From: Anaerophaga thermohalophila DSM 12881
GTDB lineage: Bacteria > Bacteroidota > Bacteroidia > Bacteroidales > Marinilabiliaceae
Assembly: GCF_000191885.1 (NCBI RefSeq)
Contig: NZ_AEWI01000015.1
Span: forward strand, 1 to 44,269
Direction of reading: 5' to 3'
Length of the DNA: 44,269 bases
This document shows, piece after piece, positions 1-9,400 of this stretch. The translations under genes and the position numbers were made by a program. Position 1 is the first letter of the stretch, and each line of letters begins with the position of its first letter. The notes beneath the pieces are model-generated. The model was not told the origin of the DNA, made no database searches, and was given only the letters and a program-made list of their open reading frames with translations.

Positions 1-195
1 AATTTTAAGAATTTTTTGTTTATGGACAGAGTTTACTTTACAGTCTCATCTAATGACCTAATGACCTATTATGACCTAATGATCTATTAAGGCAAACTTT
101 GCCATGCTCGTTTCATTGATTCAGCTCCCTCAGGGCGCATTAAACAAAACCAATTCAAATTATAATTCTGCGATTTCGTCTCTGCGTTTCGTTTC
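1..195. other. Left-edge spacer with repeat fragments
   Basis: No gene is seen. Positions 19-29 (TTTATGGACAG) match the end of the family-B repeat described at 5051-5171. Positions 49-88 hold a short array of CTAATGAC/CTAATGAT units. Positions 91-117 hold the head of family A in minus orientation (GCCATGCTCGTTTCAT). The same array-plus-head arrangement recurs at 11505-11566 and 13208-13395, so this is one of three copies in the minus-strand metal clusters. Confidence 0.6.
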
Positions 196-2307
196 TTATT
201 TCAGTTTTCGTTTCAGCAACTGTGCATTAATGGCCACAACAATTGTGCTTAAACTCATCAGTACAGCTCCTACTGCCGGGTTGATCAGGATGCCGGCGCT
301 ATAAAGAACACCCGCTGCCAGCGGAATTGCCACAACATTGTAGCCGGTTGCCCATACAAAATTTTGAATCATTTTCCGATAAGTAGCTTTACCAAATGTT
401 ATGAGCGAAGCAATGTCCTTAGGATTGCTGTTTACCAGGATGATATCGGCCGTTTCGCCAGCCACATCGGTACCCGACCCAACGGCAATGCCCACGTTGG
501 CAGTGGCCAGGGCCGGGGCATCGTTGATACCGTCGCCGGTCATCGCCACAAATTCGCCTTCATCCTGCAATTCTTTTATCTTCTCCAGTTTCTGATCAGG
601 TAATATTCCTGCAAAATAGTTGTCCAGTTTGAGTTCATCACTTACGGCTTTGGCCACCTGCTCATTGTCACCCGTCATCATGATCACTTTAATGCCATTC
701 TTTTTCAGAGTTGAAATAGCTTCATGCGATTCTGGTCTTATCTCATCTGCCAGAGCAATTACGCCCGCCGGCTTGTCGTCTACCAGTACATAAACCACCG
801 TTTCCTGGTGATTTTCTACCTGGTTTTCAGGAATTTTAATGTTATTTTCTTTGAGGTAACCGGGACTGACAACCTTCACATTTTTGTTGTCAACCTTGCC
901 TTCAATACCTTTCCCGCTGATGGCGTTGAAATTATTGGCCTCCTGAACTTCAAGGTCAAGCGCTTTAATCTTTTGCATGATACCGGTTGCCAGCGGGTGT
1001 TCTGACTTAGATTCCAGGGCACCTGCCAGCCTGAGGATGTCATCTTTCTCATATTGGTCAGAAAGGGCTTCGTAACGGCTAACAGCAAAGTTGCCCATGG
1101 TCAACGTCCCTGTTTTATCAAAGGCCAGGAGCGTTATTTTTCGCGAATTTTCAAACGCCGTACGGTTACGGATCAACAAGCCTTTGCTGGCCGACAGGGA
1201 TGTGGAAATAGCTACTACCAAAGGTACTGCAAGTCCCAGGGCGTGGGGACAGGTAATAACCATGACACTGGCCATTCGTTCAAGTGCAAAAACAAAACTC
1301 TGGCCCAATAACAACCAGGTGATCAATGTGCCAAATCCAACAGTTAATGCGACGATGGTAAGCCATTTAGCAATGCGGTCGGCCAGATTCTGGGTTTTGG
1401 ATTTTTTACTTTGAGCTTCCTGCACCATATTGATGACTTTGTTGAGGTATGCCTCCTCGCCAACCTGCTCAACCGAGACGGTAAGCGAACCATTGCCATT
1501 AATGGTACCGCCGATCACCTTGTCATCTTTTGATTTCCTGACCGGCTTGGATTCTCCGGTAACCATCGATTCGTTTATGAAACTTTCTCCATCCGTAATG
1601 ATTCCGTCTACAGGAATCTTTTCACCTGGTCGAACCAGTACCTTATCATCTTTTTTTAGTTCATTGACTTTGACATCCTCGGTTTCACCATTTTTTAAAC
1701 GGTGAGCTTCGGATGGCATGAGTGCAACCAGTTTTTGCAGAGATTGTGAAGCCCCCATAACCGATTTCATCTCAATCCAGTGTCCCAGCAGCATGATGTC
1801 GATCAATGTTGCCAATTCCCAAAAGAAAGAACTGCCTTCAAGTCCGAATGTGGTAGCCGAACTATACCCCCAGGCCACTGTGACGGCTACTGCTATGAGG
1901 GTCATCATGCCGGGCTGTTTCTTCTTCAGCTCGTCGATCAGGCCTGTAAGGAAAGGCCATCCACCGTAAAAGAAAACGAGGGTTGAAAGGGCGAACAGCA
2001 GATATTTATCGTATCCCTCAGTTAATGAAAATTCAAACCCCAGAAGTCCCTGAATCATGGGAGACAAAGCAAGTATGGGGACAGAAATGGCCAGGGAAAT
2101 CCAGAAACGTTTCCGGAAATCTTTGATCATCATAGCGTGGTGCTGTGAATGGTCATGGCCTTCATGTCCATGATGCCCGCCGTGGTCTTCATGACCTTCG
2201 TGATTACCATGGACATGGTGATGATCATGGTTTTGATGTTCTTTCTGGTGATCGTGACCATGATGCTGATGAGTTGAATTTTGGTGATCTTTATGGTTGT
2301 GTTGCAT
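196..2307 (-). CDS. copB: CopB-type P1B copper-translocating ATPase
   Basis: This is an inner-membrane P-type ATPase of 703 aa that should export Cu (possibly Ag) from the cytoplasm. The ORF is open 48 codons further upstream, but the start at 2307 (MQHNHKDH) is preferred because the longer version would run through the neighbouring SHOCT gene and begins with non-membrane sequence. Residues 1-60 are an extreme His-rich tail (HGHDH, HHHVHG repeats) in place of an HMA domain. The metal-site motif is CPH (about residues 353-355) rather than CPC, which is typical of the P1B-3/CopB group. The phosphorylation site is DKTGTLT (D397), SEHPLA gives the nucleotide-domain HP motif, and GDGINDAP lies near 590. 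It is the last gene of the minus-strand copper cluster. Copper versus silver preference cannot be settled from sequence. Confidence 0.9.
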   Translation of the reverse strand: MQHNHKDHQNSTHQHHGHDHQKEHQNHDHHHVHGNHEGHEDHGGHHGHEGHDHSQHHAMMIKDFRKRFWISLAISVPILALSPMIQGLLGFEFSLTEGYDKYLLFALSTLVFFYGGWPFLTGLIDELKKKQPGMMTLIAVAVTVAWGYSSATTFGLEGSSFFWELATLIDIMLLGHWIEMKSVMGASQSLQKLVALMPSEAHRLKNGETEDVKVNELKKDDKVLVRPGEKIPVDGIITDGESFINESMVTGESKPVRKSKDDKVIGGTINGNGSLTVSVEQVGEEAYLNKVINMVQEAQSKKSKTQNLADRIAKWLTIVALTVGFGTLITWLLLGQSFVFALERMASVMVITCPHALGLAVPLVVAISTSLSASKGLLIRNRTAFENSRKITLLAFDKTGTLTMGNFAVSRYEALSDQYEKDDILRLAGALESKSEHPLATGIMQKIKALDLEVQEANNFNAISGKGIEGKVDNKNVKVVSPGYLKENNIKIPENQVENHQETVVYVLVDDKPAGVIALADEIRPESHEAISTLKKNGIKVIMMTGDNEQVAKAVSDELKLDNYFAGILPDQKLEKIKELQDEGEFVAMTGDGINDAPALATANVGIAVGSGTDVAGETADIILVNSNPKDIASLITFGKATYRKMIQNFVWATGYNVVAIPLAAGVLYSAGILINPAVGAVLMSLSTIVVAINAQLLKRKLK

Positions 2308-2389
2308 AAAGTTGTCTTTTTTGGGGGTAATTGGAACAGGTGGATTCTTTGCAGAGCAAAGCGGCAGAGCCGGGCGAAATCCACCGAAT

Positions 2390-2614
2390 CTAATTCTCCA
2401 AATCTTTTTTGCGTTGTTCAAATTCTTCTTTGTCGATTTCACCTTTGGCATAGCGTTCTTTTAAAATATCCAAAGGTGTTTTTTGGCTGATAGAAGATTG
2501 CTCGTTGTTTGGCCGGAATACCTTAAAGGCCAGCCAAAGGATAATCAGTAGAATAATAATCCCGATTATCCAGCCGAAGCCCATTCCCCAGCCATATCCG
2601 AATCCATGCATCAT
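2390..2614 (-). CDS. Small SHOCT-domain membrane protein
   Basis: A 74-aa protein. Its first 13 residues are Met/Gly/Trp-rich (MMHGFGYGWGMGFGW). One hydrophobic helix follows at about 15-33, then a linker, then a SHOCT motif at about 47-73 (ILKERYAKGEIDKEEFEQ). SHOCT domains are short C-terminal oligomerisation modules; no enzymatic function is implied. Small SHOCT proteins of this form are frequent companions of copper ATPases and Cus genes in Bacteroidota. It sits between the Spy-like gene and the ATPase on the same strand with short spacers, so co-transcription is likely. Its role in metal handling is inferred only from location. Confidence 0.82.
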   Translation of the reverse strand: MMHGFGYGWGMGFGWIIGIIILLIILWLAFKVFRPNNEQSSISQKTPLDILKERYAKGEIDKEEFEQRKKDLEN

Positions 2615-2629
2615 ATAAATGTTTAGGTT

Positions 2630-3241
2630 TTATTGATTTATCATGCCTTGTTTCATTCCGGGCATCATTCCTGTAGAATCATTATCCATCATTTTACAGG
2701 CTTTTTCTTTTTGGTCTTCGTTAAGGACGTCCTGCATGTTCATTGCTGTTTCATAAGCAGCGACCTGCAATTTAACTCTGGATCGGGCACATTCTTGTAA
2801 TTGAGCCTCAACTTCAGAAGGGGAAGCCTCATTTTTCAAAAGTTCTTTCAATTGCTTTTGTTTTTCAGCCATTTCAGTTTTTATGTCCACTTGTTGCTTT
2901 TCGAAAGCGGCTTTCATGTCAATGAGTTCTTTCGTCTGTTCAGCTGAAAGCGAAAGCTTATCCTGCATTTTTGGTAACATCTTCACCATCATTATGTAGC
3001 GGTGCATTGGCATTTCCTGCATCATCATATTATTTCCGTGCATTCGCATCATCAGATTATGGTGTTGCATCATGGGCATTTGTCCCATGCCACTCTTCAT
3101 GCCCGGCATTGCCTTTTGGTCGTCAGACATCATCGTCTGTTGCTGCTCCATGGATTTTTGTTTCTTTTGCTCATTCATCTGAGCGTTTACGTTTAATGTT
3201 CCTGAAAGCACAATCAGGATTGTAATTAATGTTGTTTTCAT
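2630..3241 (-). CDS. Met/His-rich periplasmic Spy/CpxP-like protein
   Basis: A 203-aa secreted protein. The start at 3241 (MKTTLITIL) is chosen over an upstream Met because it begins a clean signal peptide ending at VNAQ and is preceded by GGAGG, an unusually strong ribosome-binding site for this phylum. Residues ~25-85 are extremely Met/His-rich (GMKSGMGQMPMMQHHN, MMMQEMPMHRYIMM), a composition seen in periplasmic Cu(I)-binding proteins. The rest is a long charged helix-forming region with LSAEQTKEL, like the LTxxQ motif of Spy/CpxP/CnrX-type metal sensors and chaperones. It lies between the multicopper oxidase and the SHOCT gene. It probably buffers or chaperones periplasmic copper; a specific sensor role is not demonstrated. 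Confidence 0.75.
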   Translation of the reverse strand: MKTTLITILIVLSGTLNVNAQMNEQKKQKSMEQQQTMMSDDQKAMPGMKSGMGQMPMMQHHNLMMRMHGNNMMMQEMPMHRYIMMVKMLPKMQDKLSLSAEQTKELIDMKAAFEKQQVDIKTEMAEKQKQLKELLKNEASPSEVEAQLQECARSRVKLQVAAYETAMNMQDVLNEDQKEKACKMMDNDSTGMMPGMKQGMINQ

Positions 3242-3324
3242 AATAAATCCTCCAATTATATTTAATGTCAATTAGTTCATTCTACAAACTCGTCTGCCTC
3301 TTTGCGCTTTTGCGTTAGAAAAAA

Positions 3325-4918
3325 TCAAGGTAAAACCTCGTAATTCCGCATCATGCCCATGTCCTCGTGTTCAAGGTTGTGGCAGTGGTAGATGTATTTT
3401 CCGGTGAAGTCCCTGAAACTCATAACCACTTTTACTTTCATTCCGGGCATGAGTAAAAAGGTATCCTGCCAGCCCTGGTCAATAAAGCCGTCCTTTACGC
3501 TGTTCCAGACATCAGCATCCATTTCTGAGATATCACGTTCAAAGATTTGAAATTGCAGACCATGTATATGGGCCGGATGGGGGAGTTGCATCATATCCTG
3601 CATCATGCCCATACCACGACCGTTGTCGCCATTAATGAACTGCCAGACCTCAGTGGTGTTGAGTTTTACTTTTTCCCAATCGGCCACTTCATCCATCTCA
3701 AAGGTTTCCCCGTTGATGACCCAGTTCATGCGTTCATTATAGAAATGAAATTGGTTTGGGGGCATCATAGTTTACGGCATTGCCGGGATCAATCTCATTA
3801 ATTTCAGAGAGGGTTTGTGGAAGTTTCAGTGACTTTCCCGCATCTTCCGTTACATTGAAGGTGTATAATTGCATGGCCTCTCCATTCTCTTCAGCGGCAT
3901 TACCTCCCATCATGCCCCTTCCCATGTTGCCCATCATTCCGCCTCTGCCCATTTGGCCGGGTGAGGTGCCTGAGTTGAAGGCCAAACTTTCGAAAGTGAT
4001 TTTATCGTCAGGGTTGTAGTCTGAGAAATCTTTCCAAACCTCCACCCGTTCTCCCGGGGCCAGTATCAGGTATGGTTTGCTAACAGGCTTTTCGAGTAGT
4101 CCTCCATCTGTGGCAATGACCTTTATATCTGAACCATCGCTCCATGCCAGTTTGTATATGCGAGCGTTGGATCCGTTCAGCACCCTGAGACGATAGGTTG
4201 CCCGCTTTACTTCCTGGCTTAAATTCTTTTGGCCATTGATAAAGATTTGATCCCCTAAGAATCCCTGCATGCGTTGCATAGGACTGCCTTCGATATAAAT
4301 CAGCTGATTGTCGGAATCGAAAGACCTGTCCTGAATAACCAACGGTTGGTCGTATTCTCCTGAAGGTAAATCTTTACGCTTGTCTTCAATGATGAAAAGT
4401 CCTGCCAGTCCCCGGTAGACCTGAGGGCCTGTTATTTTGTCGGGATGGGGGTGGAACCAATACGTTCCGGGACGGTCAACAACTGCAAATTCGTAAACAT
4501 ATTGTTCGCCATTATCAACGGCATGTATCGGGTGCCCGTCCATTTCGGGGGGAATGTGCAACCCGTGCCAGTGAATAATACTTTCGCGGGGCAGATTGTT
4601 TTTGAATATCACCCTTATTTTTTGTCCCTGCTTAACGCTGATTATGGGGCCCAGATAGGATCCCGGAATTTCTGAAAGGTTACTCTCTTTCCCTTTGAGA
4701 AGCTTTGCTTCATAATGGAAGACGTTGGTCTTCTTACCGTCCAAAAGTTGCATGGCAACCGGTTGAGCGGTTAACTCGATTTCCACATCGGGTCCGAAAT
4801 CGTTACTTGCTTTGGTTGAACCGTTTTTTGCATTGCTTTTCCCTTGTGCATTACAGGCAGTCAGACCCATAGCAACCCATAGCAGAAAAATGAGTTTTTG
4901 TGAAGTGAAGCTTTTCAT
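3325..4918 (-). pseudogene. CueO-like multicopper oxidase, 1-nt frameshift
   Basis: A periplasmic laccase-type oxidase expected to convert Cu(I) to less toxic Cu(II). It begins at 4918 (MKSFTSQKL) with a lipoprotein signal (LTAC lipobox). The first part carries HWHGLH and WFHPHP near residues 116 and 155, and a Met/Gly-rich loop (GGMMGNMGRGMMGG) of the kind that binds Cu(I) in CueO. That frame ends at about 3737, shortly after NAVNYDAPKPISFL. The protein continues in the next frame from about 3768 with NQFHFYNERMNWVING, HPAHIHG and YHCHNLEHEDMGMM, so all four copper-binding motifs survive. The switch lies at a G5 run (3758-3762, C5 on the coding strand). Removing one base gives an uninterrupted protein of about 530 aa. 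It may be a true mutation, a sequencing error in a homopolymer, or phase variation. Confidence 0.85.
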
Positions 4919-5215
4919 AATCAATTGTTTTGTAAGGGGAACAATCGGTGCGGGGTGATTGTTTGGATGAGCATGAAGCCATAGTGCATGGGGATAGCGC
5001 TAATAATTGTCCCATGCCCTATGGGCTCTGCTCCATGCCCTTTTACTTAGTGTCTGTCCATCACGTGCCATTTACTGTATTACGCTTATCCGAAAATTAC
5101 TCATTTACGATAAGTAAACTCTGTATTTTCGGACTTCGCAAGCCTTGTAAATGACACTTCCTGAACAGACAAATGATTTGTTACAACTTTTACCGACTTT
5201 ATAGACGGGCACTAC
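4919..5215. other. Spacer holding a family-B palindromic element
   Basis: This 297-bp gap between the multicopper oxidase and the HMA gene contains no convincing ORF. About 121 bp of it (5051-5171) is a family-B repeat. The remainder at 4930-5050 has a repeated CCCATGC-type motif (GTCCCATGCCCTATGGG, CTCCATGCCC). No terminator with a T-run is obvious. Confidence 0.6.
5051..5171. repeat. Family-B MITE-like element, intact copy
   Basis: A 121-bp element with terminal inverted repeats. It begins TGTCTGTCCATCACGTG and its reverse complement begins TGTCTGTTCAGGAAGTG; 20 of the 25 terminal bases match and both ends reach CATTTAC. Inside are two nested palindromes: TCCGAAAAT pairs with ATTTTCGGA, and TTTACGATAAGTAAA forms the centre. 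It has no coding capacity. A second copy at 32627-32842 is interrupted by a family-A element, and partial copies lie at 19-29 and about 39107-39398. Confidence 0.75.
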
Positions 5216-5590
5216 TTAGTGCTGATGACCCTGGTGGTCGTCTTTATCATCTTTAGCCTCTGATCGGTCGTACTTGCAACATGCAGGCAGATTGTTGTAA
5301 ACTTCATCAGAAGCTTTGTGCTTTCCTGTATCATGTCCTGCTTTTGCAATGGCTTTTTGGATGTCATCCATTGAGGTTTGTGACTCATCAAAGACTACTG
5401 TAGCCATCATTGTTTCTTGGTCCCAATCTGCTTTACTTACTCCGTCTACTGATTTAGCCGCTTTTTCAATTCGTTTTTCGCACATGCCGCAATTACCTTT
5501 TACTTCAAACTTCTCGTTTTTGCTTTGTGCAAATACTGCAACAGATCCCATTAGCAGCATGGTTAACAGACTTAACATTGTTCGTTTCAT
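5216..5590 (-). CDS. Periplasmic heavy-metal-associated (HMA) protein
   Basis: A 124-aa exported protein with a signal peptide (residues 1-21, ending VFAQ) and one HMA ferredoxin-like domain at about 25-92. The metal-binding loop is GNCGMC (C34, C37). An extra LPACC motif (C104, C105) and a His-rich tail (DDHQGHQH) add possible copper ligands. HMA domains carry Cu(I) between partners; a signal peptide places this one in the periplasm instead of the cytoplasm, as is common in Bacteroidota. It is the first gene of the minus-strand copper cluster and could hand copper to the multicopper oxidase downstream, which is inference. Confidence 0.85.
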   Translation of the reverse strand: MKRTMLSLLTMLLMGSVAVFAQSKNEKFEVKGNCGMCEKRIEKAAKSVDGVSKADWDQETMMATVVFDESQTSMDDIQKAIAKAGHDTGKHKASDEVYNNLPACCKYDRSEAKDDKDDHQGHQH

Positions 5591-5666
5591 AGCGTTTTGT
5601 TTTTAATGATTAATAAAGATTCTTGTAAAATGTTCTTGTTAAATATAACACATTGCAAGTGAGATG

Positions 5667-5690
5667 GTTTTACATTTTGGTGTAAAAAAC
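5667..5690. promoter_or_regulatory. Inverted repeat upstream of the HMA gene
   Basis: GTTTTACA (5667-5674) and its reverse complement TGTAAAA plus AC (5681-5690) are separated by six bases, about 80 bp upstream of the HMA gene start at 5590 and just beyond the end of the preceding minus-strand gene. The dyad is the size of a repressor or activator operator for the copper cluster. It could instead be a weak terminator for the gene ending at 5720, though it lacks a T-run. Confidence 0.3.
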
Positions 5691-5719
5691 TTACATAATT
5701 TTTCCGGTAGAGCCTGATG

Positions 5720-8700
5720 TTAAAATCCGCCTGCAGATAAATGAAGTCCGAAGGTACCTGATGTTTTTGTTTCCGGACGCTGGAACGGGAATGCGTAATA
5801 AGGTTCAAGGATAATGGCTCCAAAAAGGTTTAATCTGACTGCCACACCTGCGCTGAAAACAGGTATATGTTCATTTCCCTGAGTTGGTTTCCATTTCAAT
5901 TCAATATCGTCAAAATCCGACCAGGCTAACCCGCCATCTGCGAAAACCACCAGATCGCTGAAAAACATCCTGGATTGTATCAGTGCCAGGTATTTGGGGC
6001 CTGACAGAGGGAAACGATATTCCACATTCCCAACGATTATCTTACTTCCAACCAAGTTATTGACACTCAGGCTATTCCCGACATACGACGGATTGTTGCT
6101 CATTGATTCAAAGCTATATCCTCTTACATAATACGGGTCACCGATGAACATCGGATAAAGATCGTTTGCATTTTTCCCGTAACGGCCGTAATGCATAAGG
6201 CGCAGACCTATCCCGTCGGGCGACAGGAAATAATATCGTCTGAAGTCGCCCAGAAGTCCCCAATATCCGAATTCACCAAATGTCCTATCCACCTGCAAGC
6301 GGTAACGATATCCCCGCATGGGCGAGGTAAGGCCAAAGTCGGAGTTATCTTCGGTATATGCCAGATAACTTCTGTAAATAAAGTAAGGATCGGGTGCATC
6401 AACCTGTTCCGATTCACGTGCGATATGAATCCCCCTGTAGAAATAGTTATTTATGCTGTCAATCCTGAAACTATACATGCTTGCAGAGATTCCGCCTTCG
6501 AATCGCGATTTGGTTGACAAGGGATATTGCCCCATCAGGCCAATTTCATCTTCAAAGGTGCGCTGTTCCATTAAGACCAGGTTCTGTACTGGCACTTCCC
6601 CCAAACTATCATTCTTTATTATTGCACCTGAAGAACGGTAGGGTATATGGCTGTAAGAAACGCCCCAGTTTAACCGGTTCTTCTGATTCAGATAATATAC
6701 CTGACCGGCAATATCATAGATTGTGCCCTGCAAACTAAAAGAAGTAACCAACAGATGTCGTCTGAGGATATCACTAAACAAGAGACTTATACCCCCTGCC
6801 ATGCCTGTTCCATAGCGATTGACCCCTATTCCGATACCTATCTGTCCGGCAGTTTCAAGTCCGAACTGTGGATCATAAGGTGTATAATCAAACAATGTGC
6901 TGTCGATTATGGGGAAACTACGAAGGCTGATATCAACTTTACTTATTCCGGGCTTTTCAATTGATATCAGTTCGGTAGGTTTTAGGTTAATGTCTTTTGA
7001 AGTGAATTTTGTACCTTCAAAACCGGATAATTTTTTCCTGTAAATCTCATATCCGTTGTTGATATAAAGCGTATAGACAAGTTCTTTGCTTTTCCGTGAA
7101 ATATCGAAACAAGGTGAGATATCAGATATCCCGCTAACGCCGGTTTGAAGATTGGTAATTTTCCAGACTTCTTCAGTATTCTTGTTGTAACGGTAAATAT
7201 TCCGGCAACCATCGGCATTTGATACAAAGTAAATTTCAGAGCCGTCGGGTGAATATTTCGGATTAATGATGTCGGCTCCTTTTAAAATATCAAATACTTT
7301 TATGTTACCTGTTTTAACATCATATTCCGACAGTCGGTAACTTCCATAGGTTAACATTTCGAAGTTTGTTTGTTCATCACGGTCGGAAACAAATATGATT
7401 TTCGAACCGTCGGGCGACCATTCAGGATGAAGGTCCGAGTATTCATCATTGGTCAGTTGTTCAATTTTTCCTGTTTCGAGGTGATAGAGAAAAAGATCGC
7501 TATCACCGTTTTTCAATCCTGATAGCAAAATATATTTTCCATCGGGTGACCAGGCAGGATTATCAAAAGCCTCCAGCGAATCAGGTTTAATGATAGCGGC
7601 AATTTTTTCATCTTCCAGATTGGTGATTATCAGGGAATTTTGGCCACCGCTAAAGCCGGTAACTGCAAACTGCTTGCCATCAGGACTCCATGTACCGGCC
7701 GATTCCAGGAAGCTATAGGCATCAATTTGGGATTTTCTGATTATCGGGCTTAGTTGCTTGGAAATTTCTTTTTTTTCCAGATCGGCCAGAAAATAATCGG
7801 TTGAAATCACGTTTTTATCTGAAATAAACACCATGTTTTTTCCATCAGGACTTAATGCCGGGGCAATATTCATTGTACCGCCATTGTTCACATCAAACAG
7901 CTTTTCGCCCGAAAACTTTTCTTTGTCTTTGAGATAAGGTCTGTGGGTTTTTTTCAGATAGTTTGCCCATAATATTGAAAGAGAGTCAGCCGAAAAGCCG
8001 GTAATGTTTTCCAATGCTTTTTCGTAGTTATTAAAGGCAGTTTCAATTAACAGAGGGCGGATGATGTCATCACCGAACATAGTGGTCATGAATGCCCAGA
8101 AAGTGTGGCCATATCGATAAGGAAAATAATGGTCCGGTTCCCGGGTCATTTCTTGGAAAGTCGGGATATCATCGTTGGCTACAGCATCCCGCATCCACAT
8201 CGCGGTTTGTTCATGTGCACGGCCAAGAGACATATATTCTGCAAGTCCTTCAATCATCCAAATCGGAATATTATTCATTAAACCGATTGAAAGTGTGTCA
8301 TTTTCTTTAAACATGGTGTACTGAAACACGTGCACCATTTCGTGACCGAGCACATGAGTTGTCTCCCTGTTTGAAGGTGAGTAGGGCATAATCAGCCGTT
8401 TCCTAAAACCTTCGGTAACACCTCCTGTTCCTACTCCAATCATACTTTGTATTGCTGTTGTTTGTTGAAAATCAGCATGATTGTTGTAAAGAATTATTGG
8501 GTTTTTCGACTTCAGTGTATCGAGAAAGATGACCTGGTGCCGTTTGTACCAGCGTTCCGCTAATTGTGCGAAGTCTTTGATCTCATTTTTATCCTCAATG
8601 TAATGGTAGATTTTGAAATTGGGCGATTCGTAAACCTTAAAGTCAAAGACTTCATAATTGACCTTGTTTTTGCCAAAGTATTGGGCATGAACAGGATAAC

Positions 8701-8752
8701 CTAATAAAAGTAAGGAAACAGCAACAAAGATAGTTTTTGATCTTAATCTCAT
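5720..8752 (-). CDS. Gluzincin (peptidase MA-like)/TolB propeller/OM barrel protein
   Basis: A 1010-aa exported protein (signal peptide 1-24, ending VHAQ). Residues 40-250 form a gluzincin-type metalloprotease domain: zinc motif HEMVH (H137, E138, H141) and downstream EGLAEY (E172 as the likely third ligand). Residues ~285-570 contain TolB/PD40-like blades with repeated SPDGK and WSPDG signatures. The last ~380 residues are strand-rich and aromatic with a terminal Phe (HLSAGGF), like a BamA/surface-antigen outer-membrane barrel. The expected topology is a protease plus propeller in the periplasm or on the surface, tethered by a barrel. The substrate is unknown. It stands alone between two metal clusters and shares their strand, but nothing links it to copper. 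Confidence 0.82.
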   Translation of the reverse strand: MRLRSKTIFVAVSLLLLGYPVHAQYFGKNKVNYEVFDFKVYESPNFKIYHYIEDKNEIKDFAQLAERWYKRHQVIFLDTLKSKNPIILYNNHADFQQTTAIQSMIGVGTGGVTEGFRKRLIMPYSPSNRETTHVLGHEMVHVFQYTMFKENDTLSIGLMNNIPIWMIEGLAEYMSLGRAHEQTAMWMRDAVANDDIPTFQEMTREPDHYFPYRYGHTFWAFMTTMFGDDIIRPLLIETAFNNYEKALENITGFSADSLSILWANYLKKTHRPYLKDKEKFSGEKLFDVNNGGTMNIAPALSPDGKNMVFISDKNVISTDYFLADLEKKEISKQLSPIIRKSQIDAYSFLESAGTWSPDGKQFAVTGFSGGQNSLIITNLEDEKIAAIIKPDSLEAFDNPAWSPDGKYILLSGLKNGDSDLFLYHLETGKIEQLTNDEYSDLHPEWSPDGSKIIFVSDRDEQTNFEMLTYGSYRLSEYDVKTGNIKVFDILKGADIINPKYSPDGSEIYFVSNADGCRNIYRYNKNTEEVWKITNLQTGVSGISDISPCFDISRKSKELVYTLYINNGYEIYRKKLSGFEGTKFTSKDINLKPTELISIEKPGISKVDISLRSFPIIDSTLFDYTPYDPQFGLETAGQIGIGIGVNRYGTGMAGGISLLFSDILRRHLLVTSFSLQGTIYDIAGQVYYLNQKNRLNWGVSYSHIPYRSSGAIIKNDSLGEVPVQNLVLMEQRTFEDEIGLMGQYPLSTKSRFEGGISASMYSFRIDSINNYFYRGIHIARESEQVDAPDPYFIYRSYLAYTEDNSDFGLTSPMRGYRYRLQVDRTFGEFGYWGLLGDFRRYYFLSPDGIGLRLMHYGRYGKNANDLYPMFIGDPYYVRGYSFESMSNNPSYVGNSLSVNNLVGSKIIVGNVEYRFPLSGPKYLALIQSRMFFSDLVVFADGGLAWSDFDDIELKWKPTQGNEHIPVFSAGVAVRLNLFGAIILEPYYAFPFQRPETKTSGTFGLHLSAGGF

Positions 8753-9183
8753 GGCTGTTAACTTTTAGTACGCGATATTTCTGTTTTAATCCGGCTAAAA
8801 TATATGAGATGCCGACAGTCACCTGCTTATAAGGGCAATAATGCCAACAAAACTCAATAGGCATCAAGTTTTAGACTACAATTTAATTATTTTTATACTG
8901 CACTCATAAATAAAAAATTATTATTTCCATCTGAGTTCCTGCAAAAGAAATGCCGTTTTGCCCTGAAAAGAGAGTCGTTTATACCGCATTCATTCATCCG
9001 TATAAAATTTATCTAAGTTATTGGTCTGATGCAACTTATTAAGCTTTAATTGATTTTAGATTCTTCGCTCCGCTCAGAGTGACAAACAGCTAAGGTTGAG
9101 AGTTCACCACAGATGACACAGATGAACACAGATTATTTTTATTAGCATCAATAAAAATCACATTTTAATATGTTTGCTTTTTT

Positions 9184-9252
9184 TAGATTCTCCGCTCCGC
9201 TCAGAATGACAGACTGTTTAATGCTATTCTGAGGAGGTAACGACGAAGAATC
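9184..9252. repeat. REP-like imperfect palindrome
   Basis: The left arm (GATTCTCCGCTCCGCTCAG, ending AATGAC) pairs with the right arm (ATTCTGAGGAGG, then CGACGAAGAATC) around a short loop. A direct copy of the left arm lies at 9058-9085. Such GATTCTTCGCTCCGCTCAG sequences are widespread intergenic repeats in draft Bacteroidota genomes; recognition is by pattern, not by search. Confidence 0.55.
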
Positions 9253-9400
9253 TGTTCCCTGTTTTTTGGTTCTTTGAAGATTAGAGGTTAAATGGTGTTT
9301 ATACCTGTTCTTTTGTGACAAACCTTTGTCATACTCGTTTTATTAGGGAGTGTTGATTTTCAGTTTGACGTTAAGAGCATCTGATTAATAATCAGACTCT

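Noticed and set aside
2308..2451. 48-codon N-terminal extension of the copper ATPase
   Set aside because: It overlaps the SHOCT gene and begins with a soluble, non-conserved sequence; the start at 2307 gives the usual His-rich beginning.
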